DNA of 64,000 nucleotides from Marthasterias glacialis (taxonomy: Eukaryota > Echinodermata > Asteroidea > Forcipulatida > Asteriidae), in assembly GCA_911728455.2 (NCBI GenBank), contig OU452228.1, forward strand, positions 14,522,104 to 14,586,103. Direction: 5' to 3'. Below are positions 9,969 to 21,241 of the stretch, piece by piece. Within the stretch, counting starts at the first letter, position 1, and each line of letters begins with the position of its first letter. The translations under genes were made by a program, and so were the position numbers. Below the pieces are notes generated by a model. It searched no databases. It worked only from the letters and a program-made list of their open reading frames with translations, and had not been told where the DNA came from.

Positions 9969-12900
9969 TCATGGAAAATTTCGGAAAGCCAAAAATGCCC
10001 TCAGGGCTCTTAGAGTTGGACTGTCTTTGTTTGTTGGAATTCCAGGCTGGTTGAAAATATACCTCTCAAAGAATTTCCACACACTTGTGCAAAGTTGCTG
10101 GTATTTACAGTCGAGTATGAAGTGAGCCTTATAGCAGACATCTATGGCCTTCAGTAGGGATGGTTGCGGAATTGTGTTCTTCTCAATAATCACAAATACA
10201 CTGGAAGGTTTTAGCACTGATTCACTGTACAGGACGAGCAGGAATGGCTGAGGATGTTTTGTCGCGTCAATTTTTTCTAAGTACGTTGGCATGTGCACAA
10301 TATCCTGCGAAAAGTCAAAGTAATAAGAAAATATCAATTTTTAGCAAATATAGACAAATTTACTGGAGCAGGACTTGAATCTGCCACCTATGGGTTGGTA
10401 TGCTGGTGGGGACAGCTAAATTGAACCCTCGAATAAACTGTTCCCCCCCCCCCCTCCAAAAAAAAAGAATTGTGGAGGGGGTCAAGCTACTATGGAACAG
10501 ATTTCCCTATGACACTGGAACTGACCTATGCTTACGGTCTCCCTATTTATTGTCAGCAACCTTTCTTTTTGGATGGCAGTAATAATTCATAAAACCAAAC
10601 ACTGCCCTATGGCCAGGGATCACATCCAAGTAACGATAAACCTGGGAAGAGGCAGTGCCTGGATACACCATAAGGGGGTACTTTAACTGAGGTGTGATCC
10701 CTAAAGGGCAGTTTTGTTTTTCAACATTTTTTCTTATTTTTTTTTCTTTACTTTATTTTTTTGGGGGGAGCCCTAAAGCCACATAGTCCCTTCCCCCTAG
10801 ATCCGCCAAAGGAATGCGAGATACTTGTTTTAATATCATTTTGCAAGACAATACTCACCAGTTGTACATCAATAAAGGCTTTCATTGTTTCCTTTGGCCC
10901 AAATCTGCCACCAGTTTTCTTTTTGTCGCAGCCATCAAATATCATTGGAATGACAAAGAATGACAGGTTGATCTTCTCATCTGTTAAAAAGAGAGTATGG
11001 AAATTTGAGCAAGTTATATCAACACTAGGATAATGGTCCAAAACAGTAATCATCAACCGCCTTAACTTTGCCATATTAGGATCAACTTCAATAGACCTTT
11101 ATCATTGTGAGGCCATCTTGTATTTCTCCCATTGAAGTCATGTAACCAAACCGAGGCTGAAAGGACAAATAGTTTGGTTCCTTTTTATATGTAAATAAAT
11201 ATGGGCAATCATTACTTTTATTGGATACTATGGCGCATGGCCAAAATGAATTCAGCATGATAAAGGCCTACATTCTGTGTGTCTTACCCAAGTTATCACC
11301 GTAATGAAGGAAATCATATTTACGTAAGGGAATTACGTCAATGCAGCATTTAATTGGAAATCCTCAGCCACTTCAAATTAATCTGGAGGATGGTTGTCTT
11401 GAGAACACTCAAAATTATATTCTGAAAATTTACCAACTCTTCCAATGAATTAAGCAATGATCGGACAACCCGACATTCTCAAAATGTGAAAAATACCTTC
11501 TGTCAGTTTCTTTACATCAGTACTGGCATCAAGACCTAACACATCCTTCCAAAGAGGAAACATCTGTGTGGCATAATCTATCAGTGAGTCCGACAAGCCG
11601 CCCCATTTGTCAGTCAGTCTGTCAGCAACTTTTGGGTACATCAGCTGGAAGTCTTGCTCAATCTTAAGTAAAAGTGATTAAATGAAACATTCTTGTTGGT
11701 TGTGGAGCACTACATTGACTTCCCCAAAGCTAAATTACATGCTGACCAATATTGCAAAACTCTTCAGAAACAAAGAAAATCAAAGTCAGCATTAGCTAGG
11801 ACTGACTGGTTTTAAGGGTATGTAAAGCATTATGAGTACACAAAAGAGTTATGAAAATGATGTATAAAACTTAACTAGTGCGAAGCAAAGACAATTAGAA
11901 TTAACCAGGACTTCTGAGTGATAGCTACAGCACTACCAGGATGGTTTCAAGACTGTTATGGTAGCCTCCTAAATAATCATTAACCAAGTTTCTCACACCC
12001 CATAAATGTAATGCAGACAATATTATTCTCACTGCTTTGACAAATAAAGAGCTCGAGAAAAGAAGAATATTGACTACCACAGTTTGAAATGATTTGACTT
12101 TGTAGTAACCTACCATCCCAATACCAAGCAGCCTGGGGAACTCCTCCAAGATTTCTGCAACAGTTCTCTCCCTATCTTTCACCCATTCTGCCCTGTGCTT
12201 TGATGTCAATGACATGTACTCTTTGACTTTGGTAGTAGGTGCACAGTTGTCCTTTAGCCACTGAACCTTTGCAAGTACATCTTCGGCTGTCTCTTGCTTC
12301 TCATCGGGTTCATCAGGAGTTGCTGCACTTGCATTAACTGTTAAAAAGTACAAACACATCAATATTATTATAACCTCCAGATAAATTATATTAAATAATA
12401 TCCATTCAGTCCCTTTGTTATAGCGATTCATTAAATTTTGTCCTTGCTTCCATGTCCTGAACCAAGTTGGTTGGGTACTCCTGAGGCAACTCGTGAAGTT
12501 GAAAACTATGAGCACACTCTATTTATATGACATGACAATGATACTTGTGCATCAGAAATACCACTTTCCTTTTTTTGTCCAGCCCCTAAAACACAAACTT
12601 CCTTGAGTGCTGTTGTTACACATTCCAAGCAAGCAATGCAAACAAGACCTGTGATAAAGAATCCTTTAGTATCTGTGGTGTAACACGGGCATGGGGCCTT
12701 CTAATTAATTTTGTTTTCTATTTATGTGGCATAGTTTTTGTTTGTTTATGGGGCATTGGGGATTTTGTTATTTTGTTATATTTTTTTTATATTAGTTTTT
12801 GAGTTTTTGTTGTTGTCGTCGATGGGTTTTTTTGTTTTTTGTTTTTTTTTTGGGGGGGGGGGGGGGTAATAGGTCAATTACCTTGATGCTTTCCAACTTC

Positions 12901-15900
12901 CTCCTTCCTTCCTTGATGCTCTCCAACTTCCTCCTTTCTTATCATATTTTTCCTCACATAACGCAAGTGTTCTTCAAGATAACCACCTGCAGGGCATCCT
13001 TTGGATCCTTTAGTGTAAAAGGCTTCCTTTAGTAAAACAATGACAAAGCATATGTAAATTACACAGACAGGTCTAATTGTTTTTCACATGCACTGACAAT
13101 TGTGACCATCCACCAGGAATGGGCTAAAAAGTTGGGTTTTAGATTATTTGGCAAGTTAAGACTCCTGAAAATAAGTTTTAAAATTGTACATTGTGTGTTT
13201 GTGTTGCTTGGTGGACAGAAAATAAAACGTCACCGCTTGTGACTAAATCTTGTGTTTTCTATTGTTGGACATACCTCAATATTATTATACCTACTTTAAA
13301 GCCCATTTGTGGTGGACAGTCACAATTTGCCATACTTCATATGGAGTTGATTGTCTCATAACCTTCCAAGATGAAAGTATGTACACAAAATTTTAATAAT
13401 TATTGAAATTTAATGTAGAATATATGAATATTCATAAGCTAAGTGAACCAAGTGTGCATACTATTTCCAATCTTCAGATAAAAGCTTTAATAGTCGTGGT
13501 GATGACTAGGGCCATTCAATTGTACAAGCCTCTCTGATTCGGATGGGTTGCCCTTCAATAAGGCAAACATTAATACTTACATATCCTGTGATTCCTTGAG
13601 GGTCTTTCAGGCTTGGGAATGCAGCAATCACACTCTCAGCCAGAGCACTCTTTTCAAATGCACCAGGGCTGTAACATCAAAGAAAATACTTGCTTAAAAC
13701 ACAGCCATTTCTATAATAATGAGCATAAAGTGTGACATGGGAGAGGATTTAACGGAATAGTACCAACAAAATGAAGTACTTAGTACACTGCCATATATTT
13801 TGGTCTGTGTTTTCAGGAATTGTATAGTAAGGACAAACATTTTGTCATCAATTTGTAGAAGGTATATGAATTAACAACAATTTCAGCAAGCACATTTCAA
13901 CAAACAGGAACAAGCATGTTTATGACTTATTGGCTGGCCTTGCTCATGCAAGACTTATTTTACTGTCATGAACATGTAATTTCTTTTAAACCTCATTAGT
14001 TTTTAAGTTTTGACTGCCCCAAAAACACTCTGGGTTGAGAATTTTGATTAAGCAGCATTTGAAAACTTTATTTTGTTATTTCTGTCATCCCTTTCCAGGC
14101 CATTCTGTCATTCTTGGTTACGTAAATCTAACACTTTTCAAATGACACTGTAACTTTTCAAATAAATTTATATTCTTTTCTTTTTATTTTAAAACCTTTT
14201 TGGAGCACGTATCAATCATGAACATCATTCTTGTCATTTGAACATGTTTCTCTTTTTCACAAAATTGGTGTGAAGGTTCCCATATCCATGTTGTCATTAA
14301 CAAAATCCAACTTTATATTCGAATGGCCTTATAGACATGTACTTACTTTTTTCCATGATGGGAAATCAAGTAGCTCACTAATATCCTGACTAGTTGATGC
14401 CTGACTTTTTTCGTCAAGAATCCAGATTGCTCGATGCTCCGAGTGACACTCTTTCCTTCTGGAGATTCACTAAGAATCTTCTTGGTATCCTGTTGAACAG
14501 TGATATATATGAAGATTGGATATAATTGCTATAGTCTTTTACAGATTGGTATGCAAGGTAAACCGTTGTACACACTGAAAAAGGTGAGGAGTCCTTCAAA
14601 TTTATCTTAATTGCTTTCATACATATCATTTCAAAATTGTCCCTTTCCCAAGGCCCCTATTGTTTTCCCAATGGAATTCGGTCACCTTTTTAAAACTGAG
14701 AATGTCGGGGGGTTTACCCATACAAGTTGTGCATTGTCCTAAGGAAACTGTGTGTGGTAAAGATGGTAATATGTCTCTTTATACATTATGGGTAAGGAAG
14801 GGATACACAAAATATGCAAATATCAATGTTCAAGTCTACCATTGGTATACTTATAATTCCAACACAACGGCATAGATGTAGGGTGATTATTCAATAATTG
14901 GGAACCCTTTCTTGTCTTCACTTTTCTTGTGCGACTTCATGAAGCTCAATCATCTTTTAGCAAAGCTGCTGTAAAACTATTAAAAACAAAATCAGCAAAC
15001 AACCATTGAGCTACACACAATGAAAAAACAGAAGCTCTATCTGCATAAAAATTAAAGATAATTAAGTTTAAAAACAAACGTCTTACTTACAAACAAAAGT
15101 CTCTTCTGTCTTTTCATGGGTGGGGGTGACATCTGTGACAATGGAAAAGAAGCCCAACTGTCCGAGTCTGACAAAGAGGCTGCACTGGAAACATCCCCTG
15201 TTACTGGTGTGCCTAACACAGGTGCAACTTCACTGAAGTCCGAACTGGAACTCAGCATTGACTGACAATCAAAAGAAGCCGTTTCCGGTCCAAAGTCAAG
15301 CATATCCCTTGGTAGCTGAATTGGTATTGCTGTTACCCGAGGTCCAAACTGTACAACAAAATACAAAAAGGGGCTAGATTAAATATATGATTACTTACTA
15401 AATTACCACTACTCCTTCTGCCAGATGAAATTGGAATTGTCTCAAAGAAAAGCATAGAAAAGCAAAGAATAACCATGCTTCTTACAGTAGTCTGTTTTAT
15501 GTTTCCTAGTGAGGAAAAAAAGTAATAATAATGGTTCTGTATTAAACATACCAGTACAGTATCATCATACAAGGTTGAATGGTGTTATGATGTACCACGA
15601 AGAGTCGTCCTTACCACTGCACTTAGTTGCATGGAATGGTCTGCACACGAGAAGTTCTTTGGGCTGTTTGATGAAAACACTTTCAGACTCTTCCACAGCA
15701 TAAGAGTGTCTATGCCTGTTGTAATACTTGGTATGCCATGACCGTAGGACAAAGTAGATACTGCTCTCAACTATTATGATATGCTTTACTTGTGAGAATT
15801 GTGGCTCTTTGGCAGTCCAGTCAACCAGAATCATGCAGTTTGGTTTGTATGTGTATGTCTGAATGGAAACACTTCCTGACAAAATGACTTGAGCATCTTT

Positions 15901-18900
15901 TCCACACCCAAGGAAGGAACACACATCATTCACTTCATCCAGAGAAGAAACCAGAACAGAAATCTGATCCCTTACTTCTAATTCACTGTTCAATGGCTTC
16001 CTCAGTAAGAAAGTATAGCTTTGTTGCTGCTGATGCCTGATACTGACTGTCTTTGCAACATTCTTGTAATTGTTACAAGCTCTAGCCCACCTTTTAAAAG
16101 GTTTGTGCTTGCCCTCTTTGCGCATACTTGAGTACTGTTCCAGAGGTCCAAGAAGTTGTATTACCCGAGGGTAGTGGATTAAAAAATGCTGTTTCGGGAT
16201 AAGGTGACGGTCTTGAAAGAGGCTCAGAAAGAGCCGATGATGGTCTGCAATCAAAGCTTTCAAAATGTATACGCCTGCATGGCTAATGCGTGGAGCTACT
16301 ACGATTTTATATATGTCAAGCAGCAACAGGAACATCTCCCACACATCAGATTCCTCATCTACCAAGTCACCAATGATCAAGGGAAGATACAAAGCTAAGA
16401 TTCTTGTCTGTGCAGCCTTCTGACCACTTGAACCTGATGGATTCCTGAGTGCTGAATCCTGAATTATACTTGGTTTACTTTTTTTATCCGCAAACCCATA
16501 GCCAAATGAAGAAATGCGATTGTTTACTTCTTCAAGAGTAAAACATCCTTCATCAATGAGCTCACCAAGAGTAAGTTTTATTTCAAGTGGGAAAATACCC
16601 TCAAGTAAGTCATGCATTACATCAGTTACATGATTGTCGGTGACATGGAAGCCAGTCAACTTATTCAGTTCAGAAGACCGTTTGATCCCTGTCTTTGAGA
16701 CATTGTCCAACACAAGGTCCGCTTCAAAGCTGTTTTTGTCTCTTAAAAGTGACACATCTTCTACAAGTTGCTTTTTAGTGATCTCCTTTGGTGCCTTGCA
16801 AAACCGACAAGGATAGTTAGCACTGAAGCTACCTACAAAACCGAGTGTTTCATGAAGCCCTAAGTTGTCACCTATCACCTGAAAAACAACTGGTCTTACC
16901 AAGCCTGAATAGGATTGACAAGAAACTTCTATTCCCTGTCTTTCGATATCATTCAGGTCTTTCACAATCACTGATAGTATGCTGTCAATGCCATATTTGG
17001 CAACTTCAGATCTTTTTGCACACGCTGCCAATAAAATGTTACTAAGAGAAGCCTGGAACTGAGCAGGCAGACAAAGCAGACTAATATAAAAGCCAGTGAG
17101 TTTATTTATTCCTTTTTTAGAACCGAGGGGGTTCCCTGTTTCATAATCATCACAATACAATAGAATAGGGATGACAACATCGGCACTTGCAGAAAATTTA
17201 CCCTTAAAGTAACTTCCATCGCGATAGGACTGTAACAACAAGCCATCCTCACAGGGTTGTTGATGAAGAATTGCAGCCATCACTCCTGGCTGCTCCAGAT
17301 GTTTCCTGAGTGTTTTCTTCATGGGAACATATTGGAAGCTGTCATTTTTTACTTTCTGTTTTACTCCTCCAGTTGAGGTATCACTCTGTGATGTGAATGA
17401 CTGACCCAGCACCCTTTCCTCTGGGCTGATGAAATATCCCTTATCTTTGAAGTATTTGTCCTGTTGGTACTGTGATCGAAGGCCTTCAAAGGTTTTTTTT
17501 ACAACCTCACATTCTTGAAAAACTGTTTCAAATTTTGAGAGATTTGCCTCCTTGAACTGTGTTTGAACCTCTTCCACAATAGAGGAAAGCTTATGCTGTA
17601 GATGATTAGCAATGATCTCCACCAGCCCTTCAACTTCATATATGATCTGTTGCACATTGGAATATGGTATAGCAGTTGCTTTCATGTTCGCTACAAAATA
17701 AGAAACTGCTTCAGCAAGGGTATCTTTGCATGTTTGTCGATCTTCATCCAAACTTTCATTATCTTGCACGTCCATTCCTTCATATCCACCAGCGCCATGC
17801 TCATTTTCTGATTCTTCACCTTGGGTATGTTCTTGCATGTCTGCATGCTTTGCCAAGATATGACGTCGATATGACGATAAATGAGAAAATGATGCCAAAC
17901 AGCCATCTTGTCTACATATGACAAATGTTGATGCACCAGAATGTAAACTATGGATGTATTTTAGGTGATTGAAAAGACCCTTAATTCCCCCATGGACTTC
18001 AGATAAGCACTTGTAGCACAACATAGTTTCTTCTTACAATACTAAAAAGGCAAACAACTCACTTGCTTTTTCCACTTTGCCAAGAACTTAACTCGCAACC
18101 CAACTTTTGGAATTAGCGGTGTAATGTCCTCTTCTCTTAACAGCTCCAAGGCTTCTATATCTATTGCATTATCTGTGTGAAAAATGAATAAAACATAACT
18201 GATACTAAATTTTCTACTCAGAATGTTTTACTAGTTACAAAAATGTAAATACATTAAGAAGAGTTTTCTCAAGTGCTGGGGTTATGAAAACAGCTGAATG
18301 TTTTTGTGTACTATAACATGTCCTAGTGATTTAATTTAATTGTTTTAATTTAGTATGAGGCACTTAAACTTAAAATTGAGCAAAATGATCATGACACACA
18401 ACTGCTATACAGTGTTAGTAACTATAATAAAACAGTGCAGTCAATAGGCCTAAGGCCTAGTAAGTCCTAAATTGTAAAATGGTAAAAATTCTATCTCAAA
18501 AACACAAAGTCTCAACGACTATGTTGACGCGGCACCAGACTAACATTTTTCTAGGTAGGTGCTACAATTTTTAAGTCCCAAAAGACAGTCACTGCCCATG
18601 TTCAGAAAGCCCCAGTAAAAATAACGTAAAATATATGCTACATGTACAGTGCAAAACTGCAAGTACATGTACAAAAACTACAAGAATACCAGTGCCAATA
18701 TATTATACCAGTGCCAACACATCTACTGCTAAGTAAAAATAGACACTACACATTAGAAAATGTAAAAACATGGACAGTTCTTTAAAAAGTTTAACTTAAA
18801 GTTGCATAAAATAGATGCCATGCAATGTTTTTTTGCCCAACCAGTAATACTTTTGCAGGAACCCTACTCAAAAGTTGGGCATGACTAAATTTGGCATGTT

Positions 18901-19691
18901 TAAAATAAAATTCAACTTAAATTTGCATAAATGACATGTCATGCAATGTTTTTTGCCCAACTAGTATTACTATTGCAGGAACCCTACTCAAAAGTTGGGC
19001 ATGATGGGTGTTGACAATGCCCAACCTTTATTGGAAGAAATATCCCACTCAAACATTGGGTATTACGCATATTACAATAACCCAACTAATGAAAGAAACT
19101 AGGACTTTTGCCTAAAAGTTGAACGTTAGTAGCTCTAACATTGCTCAAAAGTTGGACAGCAAGGCTTAACTTACATGACATGAGTTATGGCAAGTTGTCT
19201 GCTGGAAATTGTAAAAAAAAAAATTAAAAGCAAAAAAGCAAAAACAAAAGGATGAAAACCGACAAAAAACCACACACACACATACAACTGAACCAAATAT
19301 CTACCAAACAAACAAGCAAAAAACGCCATACCATATTTTTAACAACAACCAATTTGCAAAAAAGGGTTTGTTTTGACTTTTATCTTTAACGTTAAATCCC
19401 TATGGGCTAGGTCTACTCGAGGTACTGTCACTGTGTCAGTGACTTGTGTCACACACGCTAGGTCTACTCGAGGTACTGTCACTGTGTCAGTGACTTGTGT
19501 CACACACGCTATGTAGTGTGCACCAAGTTTACCGTTGTTATTTCTAAATAATAGCGTGTGTGAGCCATGATCTTGTCATCTACATTAAATTCATTGTGAG
19601 AAGTATTCCAAATATTACCTGTGAATGTTTTGAACAGCTCGTCGAGCTCCCATTCATGAAGAATGTATTCAAGCGTGTTAACCTCCGCCAT
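9969..19691 (-). CDS. SAM-domain (SAMD3-like) spliced gene carried by the EnSpm-like element
   Basis: Exons I can join with intact GT-AG borders and phase: 19691-19619 (ATG), 18172-18063, 15348-15091, 14489-14347, 13668-13581, 13026-12882, 12337-12114, 11662-11497, about 11088-10859, and 10304-9969 with the stop. Exons 1-2 encode a SAM domain (LEYILHEWELDELFKTFTD, then IEALELLREEDITPLIP and GLRVKFLAKW). Exon 3 is Ser-rich. Exons 4-7 hold AEIL-EEFPRL and FPSLKDP-type blocks, and the last exon holds KPSSVFVIIEKN and AIDVCYKAHFILD. This order matches animal proteins annotated as sterile alpha motif domain-containing 3-like, which I regard as accessory proteins of such transposons. The transposase ORF lies entirely within intron 2 on the same strand. 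No frameshift or stop was seen, so it looks functional. Function is unknown; the SAM domain suggests protein-protein or RNA contacts. Confidence 0.75.
12795..12870. repeat. Low-complexity T-run/G-run tract in SAM-gene intron
   Basis: A T-rich tract followed by at least 14 G residues lies immediately after the donor of the exon ending at 12882. It gives a poly-C/poly-A polypyrimidine stretch on the transcribed strand. Short low-complexity runs only. Confidence 0.6.
15565..18024 (-). CDS. EnSpm/CACTA-type transposase, 819 aa, intact
   Basis: A single uninterrupted frame. Residues about 3-58 form two C2H2-type fingers (CYKCLSEVHGG...HLKYIH and CRQDGCLASF...RRHILAKH), a likely DNA-binding module. 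About residue 285 reads YCDDYETGNPLGSKKGINKL, then VIGDNLGLHETLGF and CRFCKAPKEI, then DVMHDLLEGIFPLEIKLTL, HFLIHYPRVI, and SSMRKEGKHKPFKRW. These are the conserved blocks of animal EnSpm-like transposases (DDE-type). The protein should cut and rejoin the CACTG ends of this element. It starts 38 nt after the donor of exon 2 of the SAM gene and ends before exon 3, so it is nested in intron 2. An AG acceptor just upstream of the ATG would allow alternative splicing from the same promoter (inference). Confidence 0.85.
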   Translation of the reverse strand: MLCYKCLSEVHGGIKGLFNHLKYIHSLHSGASTFVICRQDGCLASFSHLSSYRRHILAKHADMQEHTQGEESENEHGAGGYEGMDVQDNESLDEDRQTCKDTLAEAVSYFVANMKATAIPYSNVQQIIYEVEGLVEIIANHLQHKLSSIVEEVQTQFKEANLSKFETVFQECEVVKKTFEGLRSQYQQDKYFKDKGYFISPEERVLGQSFTSQSDTSTGGVKQKVKNDSFQYVPMKKTLRKHLEQPGVMAAILHQQPCEDGLLLQSYRDGSYFKGKFSASADVVIPILLYCDDYETGNPLGSKKGINKLTGFYISLLCLPAQFQASLSNILLAACAKRSEVAKYGIDSILSVIVKDLNDIERQGIEVSCQSYSGLVRPVVFQVIGDNLGLHETLGFVGSFSANYPCRFCKAPKEITKKQLVEDVSLLRDKNSFEADLVLDNVSKTGIKRSSELNKLTGFHVTDNHVTDVMHDLLEGIFPLEIKLTLGELIDEGCFTLEEVNNRISSFGYGFADKKSKPSIIQDSALRNPSGSSGQKAAQTRILALYLPLIIGDLVDEESDVWEMFLLLLDIYKIVVAPRISHAGVYILKALIADHHRLFLSLFQDRHLIPKQHFLIHYPRVIQLLGPLEQYSSMRKEGKHKPFKRWARACNNYKNVAKTVSIRHQQQQSYTFLLRKPLNSELEVRDQISVLVSSLDEVNDVCSFLGCGKDAQVILSGSVSIQTYTYKPNCMILVDWTAKEPQFSQVKHIIIVESSIYFVLRSWHTKYYNRHRHSYAVEESESVFIKQPKELLVCRPFHATKCSGKDDSSWYIITPFNLV
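18830..19150. repeat. Subterminal TTGGGCA/ACCCAAC motif cluster (inner right side)
   Basis: Two near-identical stretches beginning CATGCAATGTTTTTTGCCCAAC (18822 and 18938 regions) and ending AAAAGTTGGGCATGA are followed by further CCCAACC, TTGGGTATT and AACCCAACTAA words. They mirror the left subterminal motifs, consistent with transposase-binding arrays of the same element. Confidence 0.6.
19406..19509. repeat. 51-bp tandem duplication containing a GTCACTG/CAGTGAC palindrome
   Basis: The unit GCTAGGTCTACTCGAGG... occurs at 19406 and 19457. Each copy contains GTCACTGTGTCAGTGAC (7-bp arms, 3-bp loop) and ends GTGTCACACAC. It lies in intron 1 of the SAM gene. Confidence 0.75.
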
Positions 19692-19794
19692 GATTGCTCA
19701 CAAGTTCTCCAGTAGCATGCGCGAACATGACATTCTCGATGCATTTTGTGTCAGATTGTTGGTTATTTAGCGCCCTCAATCATGTCAAAGTAAC

Positions 19795-20033
19795 CAACTG
19801 GTGGGCTTATGGCTGATTTTATACCCAACATCTAGAATGACGATTAAAGCAAGCACTATGTACCCTTTTGTTGGGTAAAGATTACCAAACTTTAATGACT
19901 CAACTTCTCACCAACATTGGTGAAGCCTAACATTTACCCAACAGCAATTTTTACCCATAAATGTGTAAAAAAATGACCAAAATATGTGTGAATAGTTTTA
20001 CCCAGCACTCGATTACCCATTTTTTTTACAGTG
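19795..20033. repeat. Right subterminal ACCCAAC motif array and terminal inverted repeat
   Basis: Copies of ACCCAAC, TTGGGTAAA and ACCCA occur about every 20-40 bp up to the terminal CATTTTTTTTACAGTG, which is inverse to the left end. This region also lies immediately upstream of the SAM-gene start and so probably includes its promoter. Confidence 0.7.
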
Positions 20034-20035
20034 TA

Positions 20036-20133
20036 CTACATTGGGGTTTGGAGCAAACCCTAGAGACTCTTTTAAAGTCGTCTAGCGATTTGTTTTGTGC
20101 TTCCAAAAATTCCTTAAGGGCGTCAGGAAACTC
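20036..20133 (-). pseudogene. gag: Detached 5' end of the gypsy gag ORF
   Basis: An ATG at 20133 opens MEFPDALKEFLEAQNKSLDD and runs to the edge of the EnSpm-like element. Beyond the element, at 7602 downward, a frame with VVEDAESVTDKPKVV continues the same strand. The two halves are one frame apart, consistent with later decay. The context identifies this as the start of the interrupted gag; the sequence itself has no diagnostic domain. Confidence 0.5.
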
Positions 20134-21240
20134 CATCGTGCTCAGTTGATACAACAATTATCAAGTACAAAATAAAAGACGGTGTCAAAGCAATTCAATC
20201 GAATAACAACAAGTTATGTTGCTAAGCAGTTGTGGGAAAGAATACTTTGGTTAAAATACATGCAACAATATCAAAAGGTACTAGTAAAATTATAGTATCA
20301 ATAATAATGGAACAAAGTGAAAAGGAGAATCAAATAAAAATTGTTTCCATTAAATGTTTTAGAAATTCCCTCAATATATCAAAAGTGTAAATTTGCACAC
20401 ACAAAAAGAAGAGTATAACAACAATGAGAGGGAATATAATTGAAATGAGCAATCATGCTATTTTGTGTTACAATTTAATAACTGTAACGTTATCTAATGT
20501 TCTTTGTTTTCAAAAAGAGTTCTGTTCAGAGATGTCAAATATGTTGAAGTTTTGTTTAGCAGTGTTGCAGCGAAGCACAGCAAAACAGCTGGTTTTTTTT
20601 GTTTCAGTTTTTTTTTCCCCCTTATTTTTATTAGTCTGTTTCAGGGTCTCGGAAGTCATTGAATTAGTGCATGTTGCATTTATAGATAAATCAGTAAGTG
20701 AAAGAAATAAACTGGACGGAACTCCTGAAGCTCTTTCGTAGGCCTATACACGATTATAGCATTGAATAAAAAAAAGGAAAGGTTTCACAATCAAAAGTAA
20801 AATAAAAGTAGCTTACCTGTATCAACAGAGCACGTGGTAAAATGATGCAAGAAGAGATTTAGGAACTACTTAAGGAAGCAACTTGTTCCTAAGGAAGGTA
20901 GCTAACGCAAAGTGCAACTCTGATCACTTTCGGCAAGTCCTTCTTGCATCGAGGTCGTTTTTTGTCTGAGGTTTCAGGAGCGAAACAGGGTTTAAAAAAC
21001 CCTGCCGGCCATGTGCTTGGACAGAGAAATCTTAACTTTGATTGGCCAAAAATATTAAAACATTGTTGTCCTGATTGGGTCTGACCAATCAGGGAAGGAT
21101 TAGTGGCCTAAAATTCCTAAGAACTGCGTGGTCAGCAAAAGATGACCAAATTTGGTAAAAAGCTTTTCCTAAGACAAGGAAAACTGCTGAGCTTGCAAAA
21201 TGCCATACAACAGAGCCTTACATAATGTCCCTGGGGCAAA
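20134..21240. other. Gypsy 5' leader or LTR candidate; no gene seen
   Basis: This is the upstream side of the interrupted gypsy gag (minus strand) and should hold its leader and perhaps the 5' LTR, but no second LTR is available for comparison because the 3' end of the element is missing. A hairpin-forming CAGGGTTTAAAAAACCCTG sits at 20986-21004. The plus-strand open frame at 20424-20741 has no recognisable domain. Confidence 0.3.
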
Positions 21241-21241
21241 C

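Larger units (their letters stand above)
7605..20033 (-). mobile_element. EnSpm/CACTA-like DNA transposon, 12.4 kb, inserted in gypsy gag
   Basis: The left end reads CACTGTAAAAAAAAAAGGG and the right end is its inverse (CCCATTTTTTTTACAGTG), giving about 13 matching terminal bases beginning CACTG, diagnostic of EnSpm/CACTA elements. The flanks carry a 2-bp TA duplication (7603-7604 and 20034-20035). Subterminal regions at both ends are packed with short ACCCAAC/TTGGGT motifs, as in CACTA elements. Internal genes, all minus strand, are an intact 819-aa EnSpm-type transposase (15565-18024) and a SAM-domain gene whose exons flank it. Joining the flanks restores a gypsy gag region, confirming insertion into an older element. 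Confidence 0.85.

Noticed and set aside
15052..15366. Separate small gene on the minus strand
   Set aside because: It is exon 3 of the SAM gene, with acceptor at 15349 and donor at 15090 and matching phase.
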